Assembly: GCA_937889545.1 (NCBI GenBank)
Contig: CALAOT010000126.1
Span: 30,990-94,989, forward strand
Source: an uncultured Opitutaceae bacterium
Lineage (GTDB): Bacteria > Verrucomicrobiota > Verrucomicrobiia > Opitutales > Opitutaceae
Direction: 5' to 3'
DNA: 64,000 nucleotides
The position numbers and the translations under genes were made by a program. This document shows positions 6,622-16,030 of this stretch, in pieces. Under the pieces are notes generated by a model. That model searched no databases. It was not told the DNA's origin and saw only the letters and a list, made by a program, of their open reading frames with translations. Every line of letters begins with the position of its first letter. Within the stretch, counting starts at the first letter, position 1.

Positions 6622-8892
6622 CTAGGGCGCCAGTTCGACCGAGGTCCCGAGGGGGGCCGCGTCTTCTGGGCGGACGGGATCGAAGCGGGCCCGGATCTGC
6701 CCGATGGCGCCCTTCGCCGTGGCGATCGAGACCTCGGCGGCGGCGCCGGCGGCGAGCTCGCCGCGCTGCGCCGCGCTCGGGGAGGACACCTCGAAGCGGC
6801 ACGCCTTGTCGCCAGCATTTCGCACTTCAAGGCGAAGGGGCTCCCCGGTCCAGGCGCGCACCATGAGCTCGTGGAAGGCGCTGTGCGGTCCCGTCGTGCT
6901 TCGGCTGCGGTAGAGGACCGGACGGCCGGCCTCGCCGGGCAGCAGCGTGCGGTAGCCGGCGATGCTGAAGGGGCCGGCCGCGTCGCCGGAGACGAGCCAT
7001 GTGCGGCCCATCACGTCGCCCTCGCGCCCCATGAAAAGGGTGGCGGGCACGATCAGCCAACCGCTGCGGCCCTTCATGACGGCCTCCGCGGTCCCCCTGC
7101 CCGGGTCCGGCGTGACCTCGGGGCACACCTGGCGGCCCGAGGGGAGGCGGTAGAACGCCGCCACGGGCTGGTTGTACGGTAGGGACGGGCGAAGGGGCTC
7201 TCCCGGCATGTCGAGCGCCTCGGCCCACTCGCGCCAGCGGGCGAAGACGTAGTATCCGCCGCCGCGCTCCGGCATCGTGGCGGCGAGCCAGCCGATCTGG
7301 GGGGTCGTTGTCGAAATGACCCAGCCGACCCCGGCCGCAGCCAGAAGACCGAGCGCCCAGGCCAGCCTCCTGGGGAGCGCCGGAAGCGTCTGCATCCACC
7401 AGGCCCAAACGACCGCCATCCACGGCGCGACCAGCACGTAGTAGCGGAACCCGTAGGGGTGCCAGCGTGCGATCGCGTTATAGAAGACCCAGAAGGCGGC
7501 GATTCCCGAGCTCCAGGCGAGCACGCTCCCGGCGCCGGAGCGGCGCGGCGAGGCCGCCGCCGTCGCAGCCCCGGCTACGAGCCCGAGGAGCGCAAGAACA
7601 CCGAAAGAGGTCTTGTCCGCGTCCGGCTCGGGCCGGCGAAGGGCGTCGAGCACCGTCTGGCGGCGGTTCAGGTTGTCGTAGCTGAACTCGTCGCTCTCCG
7701 GCAGGTTCCGGGCGACGGCCTCGCCGATCACCCGCGACGGGGCCCCCAGCCCGGGCGGCTGGGAATTCGGGTCGAACAGCTGGGCAAACGAGGACTCGAC
7801 GTTGAGCCGGAGCTCGATCCCCCGCCCGAGGGACGCCGCCCTCCCGTGGACCATGCGCACGAACTCGGCCGGACCGAACGGTCCGCCGTACGACTGCCAG
7901 TTGCGCACGAACACCGGAAGCGCGAAGAACGCTGCGGAAACGGCCGCCGCCGCCAGGGTCGCCGCCCAGGCCCGCGGGCGGGGCCGGTGCACGCGGGCGC
8001 CCCACGCCAGCCATATCGCCGCTCCCGGCAGCAGGTAGAAGATCGTGCCCTTCGAGCCCAGGGCGAGCCCGGCGCCGATCCCCGCGAGAATGGAACCCTC
8101 GCCTCGCGCGGCCGCGCAGAGCCACAGGAAGAATGCCGCCGCCAGCTCGCCGGCGGCGAAGAGGTCGGTGTTGAACGACGTGAACTGGGGCACGACATTG
8201 GCCATCCCGAAGAGGAGCGCCACGGCGCCAAGCGAGGCGATGCGGGAGAGCTCGGTTCGCCTCGCGAGTCCGTAGGTGGCCGCCATGAGCAGCGCCCCGC
8301 CGTAGGCCTGGGCCAGGGCCGCGGGCCGAAACCCGACGGGGACGTCGACCAGCAGCCAGGCCATGAACAAGTCCGGCGCGACCGGCATGTAGTTCACCCG
8401 GGGGTCGTTCGCCGCGAAATGCCCGACCCGCCCATCCTGCAGCCACTGCGAGATGCGCGGGACCCGGTAGGCCAGCGCGTCGTAGACCCCGGGCTGGGCC
8501 GCAGCCGCCAGCCCGGCCAGGAGCGCCCAGAGCCCGAAAAGCAGGAGCGCCGCGGCGGGTTCGACCCTGGTCCTGGCCGCCCAGGCGACGATGCGCGGGC
8601 ACACCCCGCGCAACGCGCCAATGTCGCCCGCCAGGCGCCCGCGCCTCGCCGCGACGAGCAGCACGAACGCCGCCCCGTGCGTGGCCGCGAAGCCCTCCTC
8701 GCCCAGCCATCCAAGCGCCCCGAGGATGACGCCGGCGCCCGTGACCACCGCCCCCGCGGCCCAGGCCCACGCAAGCAGGGGCTCGAGAATGCCCGGCAGG
8801 CCGGGCGCCAGCCAACGCACCAGGAGCCAGGCGACCGCCGCAACCAGGACCACATCGAGGTCGAAAAGGCCGGCGGCGAAAAGGGCGTTCAC
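6622..8892 (-). CDS. Polytopic membrane protein, GT39/ArnT-like glycosyltransferase candidate
   Basis: A 756-aa protein with many hydrophobic segments in its first two thirds and a soluble C-terminal part. The pattern fits GT-C glycosyltransferases that use lipid-linked sugars at the periplasmic face. The YDALAYRVPRISQWLQ region followed by VNYMPVAPDLFMAW resembles the first periplasmic loop of that fold, where the catalytic acidic residue usually lies. The C-terminal about 150 residues contain a beta-rich stretch. Its very high GC resembles the TonB operon rather than the AT-richer island genes to its right. Family assignment is by layout, so the substrate is unknown. Confidence 0.65.
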   Translation of the reverse strand: MNALFAAGLFDLDVVLVAAVAWLLVRWLAPGLPGILEPLLAWAWAAGAVVTGAGVILGALGWLGEEGFAATHGAAFVLLVAARRGRLAGDIGALRGVCPRIVAWAARTRVEPAAALLLFGLWALLAGLAAAAQPGVYDALAYRVPRISQWLQDGRVGHFAANDPRVNYMPVAPDLFMAWLLVDVPVGFRPAALAQAYGGALLMAATYGLARRTELSRIASLGAVALLFGMANVVPQFTSFNTDLFAAGELAAAFFLWLCAAARGEGSILAGIGAGLALGSKGTIFYLLPGAAIWLAWGARVHRPRPRAWAATLAAAAVSAAFFALPVFVRNWQSYGGPFGPAEFVRMVHGRAASLGRGIELRLNVESSFAQLFDPNSQPPGLGAPSRVIGEAVARNLPESDEFSYDNLNRRQTVLDALRRPEPDADKTSFGVLALLGLVAGAATAAASPRRSGAGSVLAWSSGIAAFWVFYNAIARWHPYGFRYYVLVAPWMAVVWAWWMQTLPALPRRLAWALGLLAAAGVGWVISTTTPQIGWLAATMPERGGGYYVFARWREWAEALDMPGEPLRPSLPYNQPVAAFYRLPSGRQVCPEVTPDPGRGTAEAVMKGRSGWLIVPATLFMGREGDVMGRTWLVSGDAAGPFSIAGYRTLLPGEAGRPVLYRSRSTTGPHSAFHELMVRAWTGEPLRLEVRNAGDKACRFEVSSPSAAQRGELAAGAAAEVSIATAKGAIGQIRARFDPVRPEDAAPLGTSVELAP

Positions 8893-8958
8893 GAGGAGGT
8901 TTGCCTCATTATAGCGAAATGTCCTCTAATGGCGGGCCCTTTCGACCCGCATCCCGCC

Positions 8959-9135
8959 ATGAATACCCTCACCAAGCAAGCATCCTTTTCCACGCCCGAG
9001 ATCGGCCCCGAGATGAAGGGCGCTTACGGCCTGTGGTGGTCCAGGATGTCCGCAACCGCAAAAAAGAGGTTGCCCCGCCTTTCGTCTTCAAAGCGTCGAC
9101 GACGCCTGACGAACGATATAAAGACGCTAAAATGA
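8959..9135 (+). CDS. Small hypothetical protein
   Basis: A 58-aa reading frame beginning MNTLTKQASFSTPEIGPEMK and ending with a basic Arg/Lys-rich tail. It lies immediately before the antitoxin-like gene at 9140. The second half could instead be read in the next frame, so it may be the broken start of a longer gene. I recognise no family. Confidence 0.3.
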   Translation: MNTLTKQASFSTPEIGPEMKGAYGLWWSRMSATAKKRLPRLSSSKRRRRLTNDIKTLK

Positions 9136-9139
9136 CAAT

Positions 9140-9472
9140 ATGAAGACCCTTACCATTACTGATGCCCGTCAGAATCTGGGCCATTGGCTGAAGCTCGCAG
9201 CTAACGGAGAGGATGTGGGAGTCATTGTCGGATCCGACATCATCGCCCTTCGAAAGGTAAGCGTGCAATCTGCAGACCATGCCTACCAGGAGTACGGACT
9301 GGCCCCTGCCCAGATCCACGAAGCCGAAGCGCGCATTGATGCTAGCATCAAGAAGGAGAGGCGGGCAAAGACGGTGAAGGAATTAAGGGCGACTGGCGCG
9401 AGTTGCGCGGATAAGGATCGACTGAGCCCAATCAATCGTCCATGGCCTTACGCAGCGCCCTTTACAGTTTGA
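9140..9472 (+). CDS. Phd/YefM-type antitoxin, apparently without its toxin
   Basis: The N-terminus MKTLTITDARQNLGHWLKLAANGEDVGVIVG..IIALRKV matches the Phd/YefM antitoxin fold, which binds DNA and neutralises a partner toxin. The C-terminal half should carry the toxin-binding helix (EAEARIDASIKKERR). The last about 25 residues run into the next gene and look non-native, so the natural end may be lost. No Doc, RelE or PIN toxin follows; instead a cation transporter gene overlaps the end. This reads as an orphan antitoxin left after the toxin gene was replaced. Confidence 0.65.
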   Translation: MKTLTITDARQNLGHWLKLAANGEDVGVIVGSDIIALRKVSVQSADHAYQEYGLAPAQIHEAEARIDASIKKERRAKTVKELRATGASCADKDRLSPINRPWPYAAPFTV

Positions 9473-10359
9473 TCCTTGGGACAGTTGTGCTCCTGCTCAA
9501 AGGTGGCGCCTACCGGTTGACCGGCAGTGTAGCCCTGTTTTCGGACGCCCTGGAAAGCGTGATCAATGTTGTCGGGGCAGGCGCGGCGCTAGTTGCGCTG
9601 TGGTATGCACGAAAGCCCGCGGACGAGGGTCACCCTTATGGTCACGAGAAAGCCCAATACTTTAGCGCGGTGCTGGAAGGGGTGCTCATCGTCATCGCAT
9701 CTGCCGCAATCATCATTCGAGTAATCCAGGATCGGCGTTCACCGATGCCCCTAGAATCTCTTGGGATCGGCCTGGTTGTTTCAGGCGCCGCAACCGTTAT
9801 GAATCTCTTGTATGGGATGTACATGCTTCGAGTTGGCCGACGCTTGCATTCACCGGCGCTCGTTGCGGATGGCAAACACCTGATGAGTGATGTGGTCACC
9901 AGCGTGGGAGTCCTGACCGGGCTTGGCCTCGTAGCATTGACCGGATGGCGCTTGTTCGACCCGATTTTGGCCCTGGGTGTTGCGTGCTATATCCTATTTG
10001 TGGGCTGGCGCCTGGTTCACTCCAGCTTGAGCAGCTTGCTCGATGAGGCGGCACCGGCTGAAGTACAGAACCGCATCAGGGCTTTGGTGAAGGCGCACGC
10101 TGAGGGAGCGATAGAGGCCCACGACTTCCGCACTCGTAATTCCGGTCGCCTAACCTTCATCGAGTTTCATCTTATTGTGCCTAGTCGAACCACAGTGGAA
10201 GCGGCCCACGTTATTTGTGATCGCTTGGAAAAGATAATTGAGCGGGATCTGCCCGGCAGCGAGGTCACTATCCACGTTGAACCAGCTTCCAAAGCTAAGC
10301 ACCAAGGGGTAGTCTTAGACCCGTCCAACGAACGCGGTTCCGGAACAAGGAGCCCATGA
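9442..10359 (+). CDS. Cation diffusion facilitator (CDF) family metal efflux protein
   Basis: A 305-aa inner-membrane antiporter exporting divalent metals such as Zn2+, Co2+ or Fe2+ against protons. It shows the CDF membrane domain with metal-site residues in SDALES (helix 2) and DGKHLMSDV (helix 5), the HPYGHEK loop between helices 2 and 3, and a cytoplasmic C-terminal domain (EAHDFRTRNSGRLTFIEFHL) ending in IHVEP. Length is typical. The ATG overlaps the end of the upstream antitoxin frame by about 30 nt. Metal specificity cannot be read from sequence alone. Confidence 0.88.
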   Translation: MALRSALYSLILGTVVLLLKGGAYRLTGSVALFSDALESVINVVGAGAALVALWYARKPADEGHPYGHEKAQYFSAVLEGVLIVIASAAIIIRVIQDRRSPMPLESLGIGLVVSGAATVMNLLYGMYMLRVGRRLHSPALVADGKHLMSDVVTSVGVLTGLGLVALTGWRLFDPILALGVACYILFVGWRLVHSSLSSLLDEAAPAEVQNRIRALVKAHAEGAIEAHDFRTRNSGRLTFIEFHLIVPSRTTVEAAHVICDRLEKIIERDLPGSEVTIHVEPASKAKHQGVVLDPSNERGSGTRSP

Positions 10360-10610
10360 CTTGAAATGAGTAGCCGCTAGCCTAAGGACCAAAGATAACT
10401 CTACCGCTTTTTCGCGGCGTAGGCGCGGATGTTCTCGCCGGTGAACTTGAGGCGCCGGGAAGACGGCGACCGGCGTGCGGTCAGTAACAACTCTGTTACC
10501 CAAATCTGAGTTACAGCCCGAAAAAGGGAGCTCATTCTTCGGTCAGCATCAGTTGTGCAGCCACCAGTGATGCCCGCCGCAACAGCCATTGAAATGGAAA
10601 CCAAACGATC

Positions 10611-11774
10611 ATGAATACAAGCCGCCACGATAAAAATTCAAGAAACACACTAAGCTTCGAACGCCCGTGCCGCGTGGCCTTTGCTGCGATCCTTTGCTTT
10701 TCGATACTTTTCTCTTCGGCGAGCCGGATGAGCGGGGCATTTATCCCCCAACTCGTTAATTCCTCGACCATACCGCTCAACGGCGATCTCAATCCGTATG
10801 GCGTCGCATTTGTGCCCAATGGATTTCCGGCCGGCGGCGCAATTGCGCCCGGCGACATTCTGGTAAGCAATTTCAATAACAGCGCAAACCTCCAGGGCCT
10901 GGGCACCACAGTCGTGAAATTGACTCCGTCGGGCCCCATCGCGGCCCCCGGAGCGGCCGTTACGTTCTTTACGAGCACCCAGTCGGGCCTCAGCACAGCG
11001 CTCGGGGTTCTAAAGGGCGGTTTCGTGCTCGTCGGTAACGTGCCTACCACCGACGGTACAATCGGCACCATTGGCCAAGGAGCGCTTCAGGTAATCGATC
11101 GGAACGGCAACGTCGTTCAGACGTGGACGGATCCCGTATACTTGGACGGACCCTGGGATCTCGCAATCGATGACCAGGGATCAGAGGCCCACGTGTTCGT
11201 CTCAAACGTGCTGAACGGCACGGTTGTGCGGATCGATCTAACCGTGGATTCGAGCAGCGTGACGGTCTCGAAGAAGACCGTCATAGCGACGGGCTATGCC
11301 CACGTTCCCAATACTGCAGCCCTTATTCTCGGTCCAACGGGCCTCGCTTATGATGCGTGGGCCGATACACTCTACGTAGCCTCCACCGCGGACAACAAAA
11401 TCTATTCGGTATCGGATGCGACCCACAGGGACAATTCCACCAAGTTGGGCTCGGTTGAATTCGCGGGCCCGCAACTTCGCGGACCTCTCGCGCTTCGATT
11501 CTCGCCTAACGGACACTTACTGACCGCAAACGGTGATGCGATCAATGCGGACGTCCTTCACCCCAGCGAAATCGTGGAGTTTACAAAAGGGGGACATTTT
11601 GTCCAGGAATATAATGTCGACTCAAGCGAGGGTGGCGCATTCGGAATCGATGCCGCGCTTGGCAATTTGCGTACATTTGCTCCGGGATCTTCCAATATTG
11701 AACCGTTCAATTTCGCCGTAATCGATGACGTGACGAACAACCTGTCCGTCTACCGGCTGCCGGAGTTTCCGTAA
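10611..11774 (+). CDS. Secreted beta-propeller-like protein
   Basis: A 387-aa protein with a basic N-terminus and a hydrophobic export signal (CRVAFAAILCFSILFSSASRMSG), followed by beta-rich repeats: NPYGVAFVPNGFP, GDILVSNFNNS, GPWDLAIDD, GPTGLAYDAWADTLYVAST, PLALRFSPNGHLLTAN. These resemble NHL/SMP-30 style propeller blades. The likely location is periplasmic or extracellular. The function is unknown; such proteins often bind ligands or act as lactonases, but no catalytic residues can be assigned. It stands alone between the CDF gene and a broken transposase. Confidence 0.6.
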   Translation: MNTSRHDKNSRNTLSFERPCRVAFAAILCFSILFSSASRMSGAFIPQLVNSSTIPLNGDLNPYGVAFVPNGFPAGGAIAPGDILVSNFNNSANLQGLGTTVVKLTPSGPIAAPGAAVTFFTSTQSGLSTALGVLKGGFVLVGNVPTTDGTIGTIGQGALQVIDRNGNVVQTWTDPVYLDGPWDLAIDDQGSEAHVFVSNVLNGTVVRIDLTVDSSSVTVSKKTVIATGYAHVPNTAALILGPTGLAYDAWADTLYVASTADNKIYSVSDATHRDNSTKLGSVEFAGPQLRGPLALRFSPNGHLLTANGDAINADVLHPSEIVEFTKGGHFVQEYNVDSSEGGAFGIDAALGNLRTFAPGSSNIEPFNFAVIDDVTNNLSVYRLPEFP

Positions 11775-12074
11775 CCTCGATATTCTCAGATTCGGGATTT
11801 TTGTCGGCTCAGATCCAATCAAAGCCCTGCGAAGATCGCCGGAGAGCGCCGGCACGCATGCACAAGGCAGATGGGCGAACGCCTCGCCCGCGATCGTCAC
11901 CTCATGCTCGTTGGCGTTGGTCCAGTCGGTCTGGATGCACGCGCCCATCTAATGGACCTGGGCAAAGAAGACCTCCTTGGGCGGCCCACGCATTGCGTCG
12001 TCTGAAACCTCACCGGCGGGTGGTCGTTGCCTCAGTTGAATTGTTACCATCGGGGTCTCCTAGATGGAGAACCT
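11775..12074. other. Intergenic before the broken transposase
   Basis: About 300 nt without a convincing gene. It probably includes the left end of the insertion sequence whose transposase starts at 12075. I could not pair it with a right-end inverted repeat by eye. Confidence 0.3.
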
Positions 12075-13616
12075 ATGGAAACAAAGATCACGAAATCGGC
12101 GCGAGCGGAGTTGGTCCGTGCGCTTCACGACCGCTATAAGTCCGCAAACCGAGCCGAAAAGATGCGGATGCTTAACGAATTTGGCGCGCTGAGCGGCTAT
12201 CACCGAAAATACGCACTTCGCGTCCTGAACGGAGCTGTGGAGCCACGGGAGCCGGCTCAGTCGCCCGCACGTCCTCGACTCTACGGCGAGGCCACACGCC
12301 AGGTCCTCATCGTGCTCTGGGAAGCCTCTGACCGCGTGCGTGGGAAGCGACTGAAGCCGCTATTGGCGGTTCTCTTGCCGGCAATGGAGCGGCATGGCCA
12401 TATGAACTTGGATCCGGCGATTCGCTCCAAGATGCTCGGGATGAGTGCCGCGACCATCGACCGATTGTTACGAGATACAAAGTCGGTGACCCGCGCAGAT
12501 AGGCCGCGGCGAAATATGCTGGGGCTTCGCCGTATCGTTCCCGTGCGCACCTTTGCCGATTGGAAAGGCCCGCTGCCTGGAAGCATGGAAATGGACTTGG
12601 TGGGACATTGCGGCGACGTCATCAGGGGCAGTTACGTCCACTCGCTGATGCTGACGGACATCGCGAGCGGTTGGACCGAATGCACCCCGTTAGTTGCTCG
12701 GGACGGTACATTGGTTGTCGAAGCGCTGGAGCGGGTGCGCACGGCTCTTCCGTTCCCCTTGCGAGCGCTGGACACAGACAATGGTGCCGAGTTTTTAAAC
12801 GAAACGATGGTCAGGTACTGCACCAATCACGGGATCGAACTGACCCGCTCGCGTCCATAACTCAAAAATGATCAGGCATGGATCGAGCAAAAGAATGGAG
12901 CCGTCGTGCGAAGACTGATCGGCTACCGACGTCTCGAAGGCATCGCTGCGGCCCAAGCGCTCGCCCGGCTTTACGCCGCGTCCCGGCTCTTCGTGAATTC
13001 TTTCCAGCCTTCATTTAAGCTGGCGGAGAAGACGCGCAACGGCGCCCGGGTGACCAAGCGCTATCTTCCTCCACAAACTCCCTGTGAACGGCTCCTGATG
13101 AACGAGAACATGGATCCGATGATGATAGCCAAGCTGCGTGGAGTAGTCGCGTCTCTCGATCTTCTCTATCTCCTGGAGGAGATCCGTACAATGCAATGCC
13201 ACCTGGTCGAAATACCCGAAAGCGGGCCGCCCTCTCCATTGCCATTGCGAAACCAAGACCTCACGAGATTCCTAGCGAGCCTATCGACGGCTTGGCGCGC
13301 CGGAGAAGTCCGACCTACTCATTACCGGAAACCTCGGCCTCCGCGCTGCTATCGCACGCGGCCTAATCCGTTTGAATCGGTCTAGCCGGAACTGTGTCAG
13401 CCACTTGAAACGTATCCGGACCAAACGGGTCTTGAATTGTTTGAATATCTTCAGACCAAACACCCTCAGTGCTATCGGCCGAACCAGCTCCATACGTTGC
13501 AACGCCGACTGAAGACGTGGCGAACACAGGCGGCACGCCGACTTATCTATGGCACGCACCAGACTTCACAGGTCGCCGGAGAAGCGTCCCACACGGGACG
13601 CCATGGACCAGAATGA
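12075..13616 (+). pseudogene. rve-type DDE transposase with two in-frame stops
   Basis: A transposase of the integrase-core type, recognised from SGYHRKYALRVLNG in the N-terminal region, then GSMEMDLVGHCGD (first Asp), ALDTDNGAEFLNE (second Asp) and AWIEQKNGAVVRR (Glu), and finally QLHTLQRRLKTWR near the C-terminus. One reading frame runs from the ATG at 12075 to the TGA at 13614-13616 (513 codons), interrupted only by TAA at 12858-12860 and TAG at 13383-13385. At the first stop the expected RSRxYxxKNDQAW has become RSRP-stop-LKNDQAW, consistent with a 3-nt deletion. The second stop replaces what is usually a Trp codon. The frame is otherwise open, so inactivation is recent. Confidence 0.85.
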
Positions 13617-13756
13617 ACGGGAACGACTAGTTCGCGAACCGACCGTTTCCAGAAGGTTGGATCGAAACGCGCCATTCTCGCGGTGCGGTTGGCCGCAGTC
13701 GGCAATCGGCACTCGACCCTCGACGTGACCGCAGTTAAAATCCGCTCCGTTCTCCC

Positions 13757-14688
13757 ATGAGGCCGAGTCTCGCACATCGCGCAGAATACGAACGCAGGCT
13801 GCACCGCGTGCTCGCGCACATCGACACCCATCTCGGCGAACCGATCGATCTGGCGCGATTGGCGCGCGTAGCAAACTTCTCCGTCTTCCACCTGCACCGC
13901 ATCTTTTCGGCCCACGTCGGCGAAACCCTTGGCAGCTATCTGACGCGGCGGCGGGTCGAGCAGGCCGCCGCGCGGTTGGCCTCGCAGCCACTGTTGCGCG
14001 TGCTCGATATCGCGCTGGCGGTTGGCTTCGGCTCGGCCGAGGCGTTCACCCGCGCGTTCAAGAAGCATTTCGGCTGCGCACCTTCGCAGTGGAAAACGCG
14101 ACCGGCTGCCCGATGGTATGAAAAAGGCAAGATAAGTCAGATGAAGAGCAGCCTGGGTCAGGAAAAGCGTTCACGGACAGCGTATGCTTCGGTCATGGCT
14201 CAAACAAAATCATCTCCACTCCAGATCGCGGTGACGACGCGGCCTGTCGTTCGCATCGCGTATCTGCGTTACCAGGGTCCTTTCGGCGAACCGCTTGGCC
14301 GGTTCTGGGCGAGCAAGTCTATCCGTGGCTCGCGGCCAGCGATCTCCTCGGCGCGCCCCGCTACGGCGTCAGTCAGGACGATCCGCAGGTAACCACGGCC
14401 AAAAAATGCCGGTACGATGCGGGCGCCGAGATCGGCAAGGACTTCGTGCCCTCGCAAAATGCCCAGATCGCCACGTTGCCGGGCGGGCTCTATGCATGCA
14501 CAATATTCAAGGGCATCTCCGCCGAAATCCCGCACCTATGGAAACGAATCCTGCGTGAGTGGCTGCCGGCCAGCGGCTACCAACTCGATGCGCGCTCCTG
14601 CTTCGAATACTATCCGACCGACGGCGAATACGACGAAAAGATAGGCACCTTCACGTGCGAGTTGTGCATGCCAATTGCCAAGCTCTGA
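13757..14688 (+). pseudogene. AraC-family regulator with GyrI-like domain, single frameshift
   Basis: The first part encodes an AraC/XylS DNA-binding domain (HRVLAHIDTHLGEPIDLARLA through GFGSAEAFTRAFKKHFGCAPSQW). The second part encodes a GyrI/SOUL-like ligand domain (RIAYLRYQGPFGE, then TLPGGLYACTIFKGISAEIPHLWKRILREWLPASGY and FEYYP, TCELCMPI). The two halves lie in different frames. Inserting one base near 14308 (after CGGTTCTGGG) joins them perfectly across about 80 codons. Such regulators sense small molecules and control efflux or detoxification genes. It may be a one-base pseudogene or a sequencing error. Confidence 0.8.
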
Positions 14689-15119
14689 GGTTTTCATCGT
14701 TTCTCAAAGCAATGATCGCTTCGTCCATCTACGGCATGAATACACGCTTCGCTTATTCCTCCCGCCAGCAACTTAAGCCAAGAGGCGGGGGGAAGGCGGG
14801 GCTGAAGCCCCGCCTCCCTCCCGCACCCCGTCTCCACCCCAATCCTTTTAGGATCTTTGTTCCGGAGGGGAGACAGCTTCGCTCCCTCCCCTTGAACCCC
14901 TCCCTCGGTTACATCATCCGTGAGGCATCCAGTAACATTTTTCAGTGAGGCAATACGCGACGAGGTCTAATTGTCGCCGGGGGATCCTCTCTGTGAAATT
15001 CTTGTCCTAACAAGAATCTTTGAATTTCGGCCAAAGTGTCTTGCGAGAAGAGGCGCAGGGCCCGTTTCCCCTTGCCTTGACATTCATATCTGGCGTTATA
15101 ACTTAGATCATAATCATTT
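14689..15119. other. Intergenic with a GC-rich hairpin repeat
   Basis: No gene is supported. A near-perfect hairpin at 14794-14815 (AGGCGGGGCT, two-base loop, AGCCCCGCCT) is flanked by Gly/Cys-codon-like GC-rich sequence, resembling the dispersed palindromic repeats also seen at 23.5 and 25.8 kb. The last about 60 nt are AT-rich and probably contain the promoter of the toxin-antitoxin pair. Confidence 0.4.
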
Positions 15120-15347
15120 ATGATCCATGCCCTTAAACTTCGCCCCTTCGGCAGCTCTGTCGGAGTCATAATTCCTAAGGAAATCCTTGGAAGCCTAAAC
15201 GTCGCGGAAGGAGACACAGTCTACCTCACCCAGGGCCAGGATGGTTACAGAGTTGTAGCGCACGATCCAAACTTCGCCAAGGCGATGGAGATCTACAAGG
15301 ACGTGGCAAAGGAATACCGCAACACGCTTAGGGAGCTAGCCAAGTGA
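15120..15347 (+). CDS. AbrB/MazE-type antitoxin
   Basis: A 75-aa swapped-hairpin antitoxin. MIHALKLRPFGSSVGVIIPKEILGSLNVAEGDTVYLT is the SpoVT/AbrB DNA-binding fold, and the following helical tail (FAKAMEIYKDVAKEYRNTLREL) is where the toxin would bind. Its stop overlaps the toxin start (GTGA), as is usual for such pairs. It should repress its own promoter and neutralise the Doc-type toxin. AT-rich sequence upstream (around 15060-15118) probably holds the operator. Confidence 0.88.
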   Translation: MIHALKLRPFGSSVGVIIPKEILGSLNVAEGDTVYLTQGQDGYRVVAHDPNFAKAMEIYKDVAKEYRNTLRELAK

Positions 15348-15745
15348 AGGAGCCAGTTTGGCTGAGCCGGACAAAGGTCCTGGCATTCCATGAGGAGCAG
15401 CTGCGCGAGCACGGAGGTCTGGGGGGCGTCCGCGATGAGAATGCGCTCGAGGGAACCGTTGCCCGTCCCTCAAATCTTTTCCACTACGAGAAGCCAGACC
15501 TCTCTGCGCTGGCGGCCGTCTACGCCCATGGGATCGCAAAAAACCATCCCTTCAGCGATGGCAACAAGCGTACGGCCTTTGTCTGCGCCGCCGTCTTCCT
15601 CGGATTGAATGGCGTCAAGCTCGCGCTTTCTGAACCAAGGGCGGTTGAAATGATGCTGGCTCTGGCGGCTGGAAAAATGAGCCAAGAGGACGTGGCGAAG
15701 CTCATCCGCGAGAACTCGGGCGCCATTCGCAAAGGCGAAGACTAG
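15344..15745 (+). CDS. doc: Doc/Fic-family toxin
   Basis: A 133-aa death-on-curing type toxin. The Fic motif is HPFSDGNKRT (residues 68-77), the Doc version with Lys-Arg in place of the Gly-Asn-Gly-Arg of AMP-transferring Fic proteins. Doc toxins phosphorylate elongation factor Tu, so growth arrest by blocked translation is expected; that is family knowledge, not shown here. The GTG start overlaps the antitoxin stop by 4 nt. The pair ends about 90 nt before a tRNA-Pro half gene, making it the right-hand cargo of that island segment. Confidence 0.88.
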   Translation: MKEPVWLSRTKVLAFHEEQLREHGGLGGVRDENALEGTVARPSNLFHYEKPDLSALAAVYAHGIAKNHPFSDGNKRTAFVCAAVFLGLNGVKLALSEPRAVEMMLALAAGKMSQEDVAKLIRENSGAIRKGED

Positions 15746-15780
15746 GCGCAATACATAGCAAGGAACCACCTACCAGGCTC

Positions 15781-15880
15781 TTTTCTGCTTGCGACGAAAC
15801 CCCCTCCGGAGCCCACTGCTCTCTCACGCGAGCAAGTCGGGGCGTAGCTTAGCCTGGTAGAGCGCTACGTTCGAGACGTA
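15781..15880 (+). pseudogene. tRNA-Pro upstream region plus 5' half (copy A)
   Basis: 15838-15880 matches the first 43 nt of the intact tRNA-Pro, ending inside the 3' strand of the anticodon stem. The only difference there is TTCGAGA for TTCGGGA in the anticodon loop. The 57 nt before it also match the region upstream of the real gene, starting with TTTTCTGCTTGCG and ending CTCACGCGAGCAAGT. No 3' half follows, so no tRNA can be made. It marks the left edge of the VapBC segment. Confidence 0.85.
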
Positions 15881-15884
15881 CTAA

Positions 15885-15948
15885 CTGTGAAATGATGGTC
15901 CACGACTTACAAACCATTTCACAGATTTCATGAAAGCATCTGTGAAAT
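15885..15948 (+). repeat. Inverted/direct repeat block behind half-tRNA copy A
   Basis: CTGTGAAATG (15885-15894) is inverted as CATTTCACAG (15915-15924) and appears again directly at 15940-15948. The middle reads ATGGTC-C-ACGACTTACAAA. The same block follows the half tRNA at 16864, so it is part of a mobile junction. It could be recombinase arm or core sites. Confidence 0.7.
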
Positions 15949-16030
15949 CCATTTAAGGAATGGGCCTCCGCACTTCGACCTAAGTCGTTTTACATTTGAT
16001 TTAGGTGAAGAGGATATACACCGTATATCC

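Noticed and set aside
7459..9135. A 558-codon forward frame opposite the glycosyltransferase-like gene
   Set aside because: It is Arg/Gly/Pro-rich with no domains and mirrors high-GC third positions of the reverse gene. The reverse frame has proper membrane helices.
12858..13385. Programmed stop readthrough in the rve transposase
   Set aside because: The two stops differ (TAA and TAG), and the first coincides with loss of a conserved residue, which suggests decay rather than recoding.
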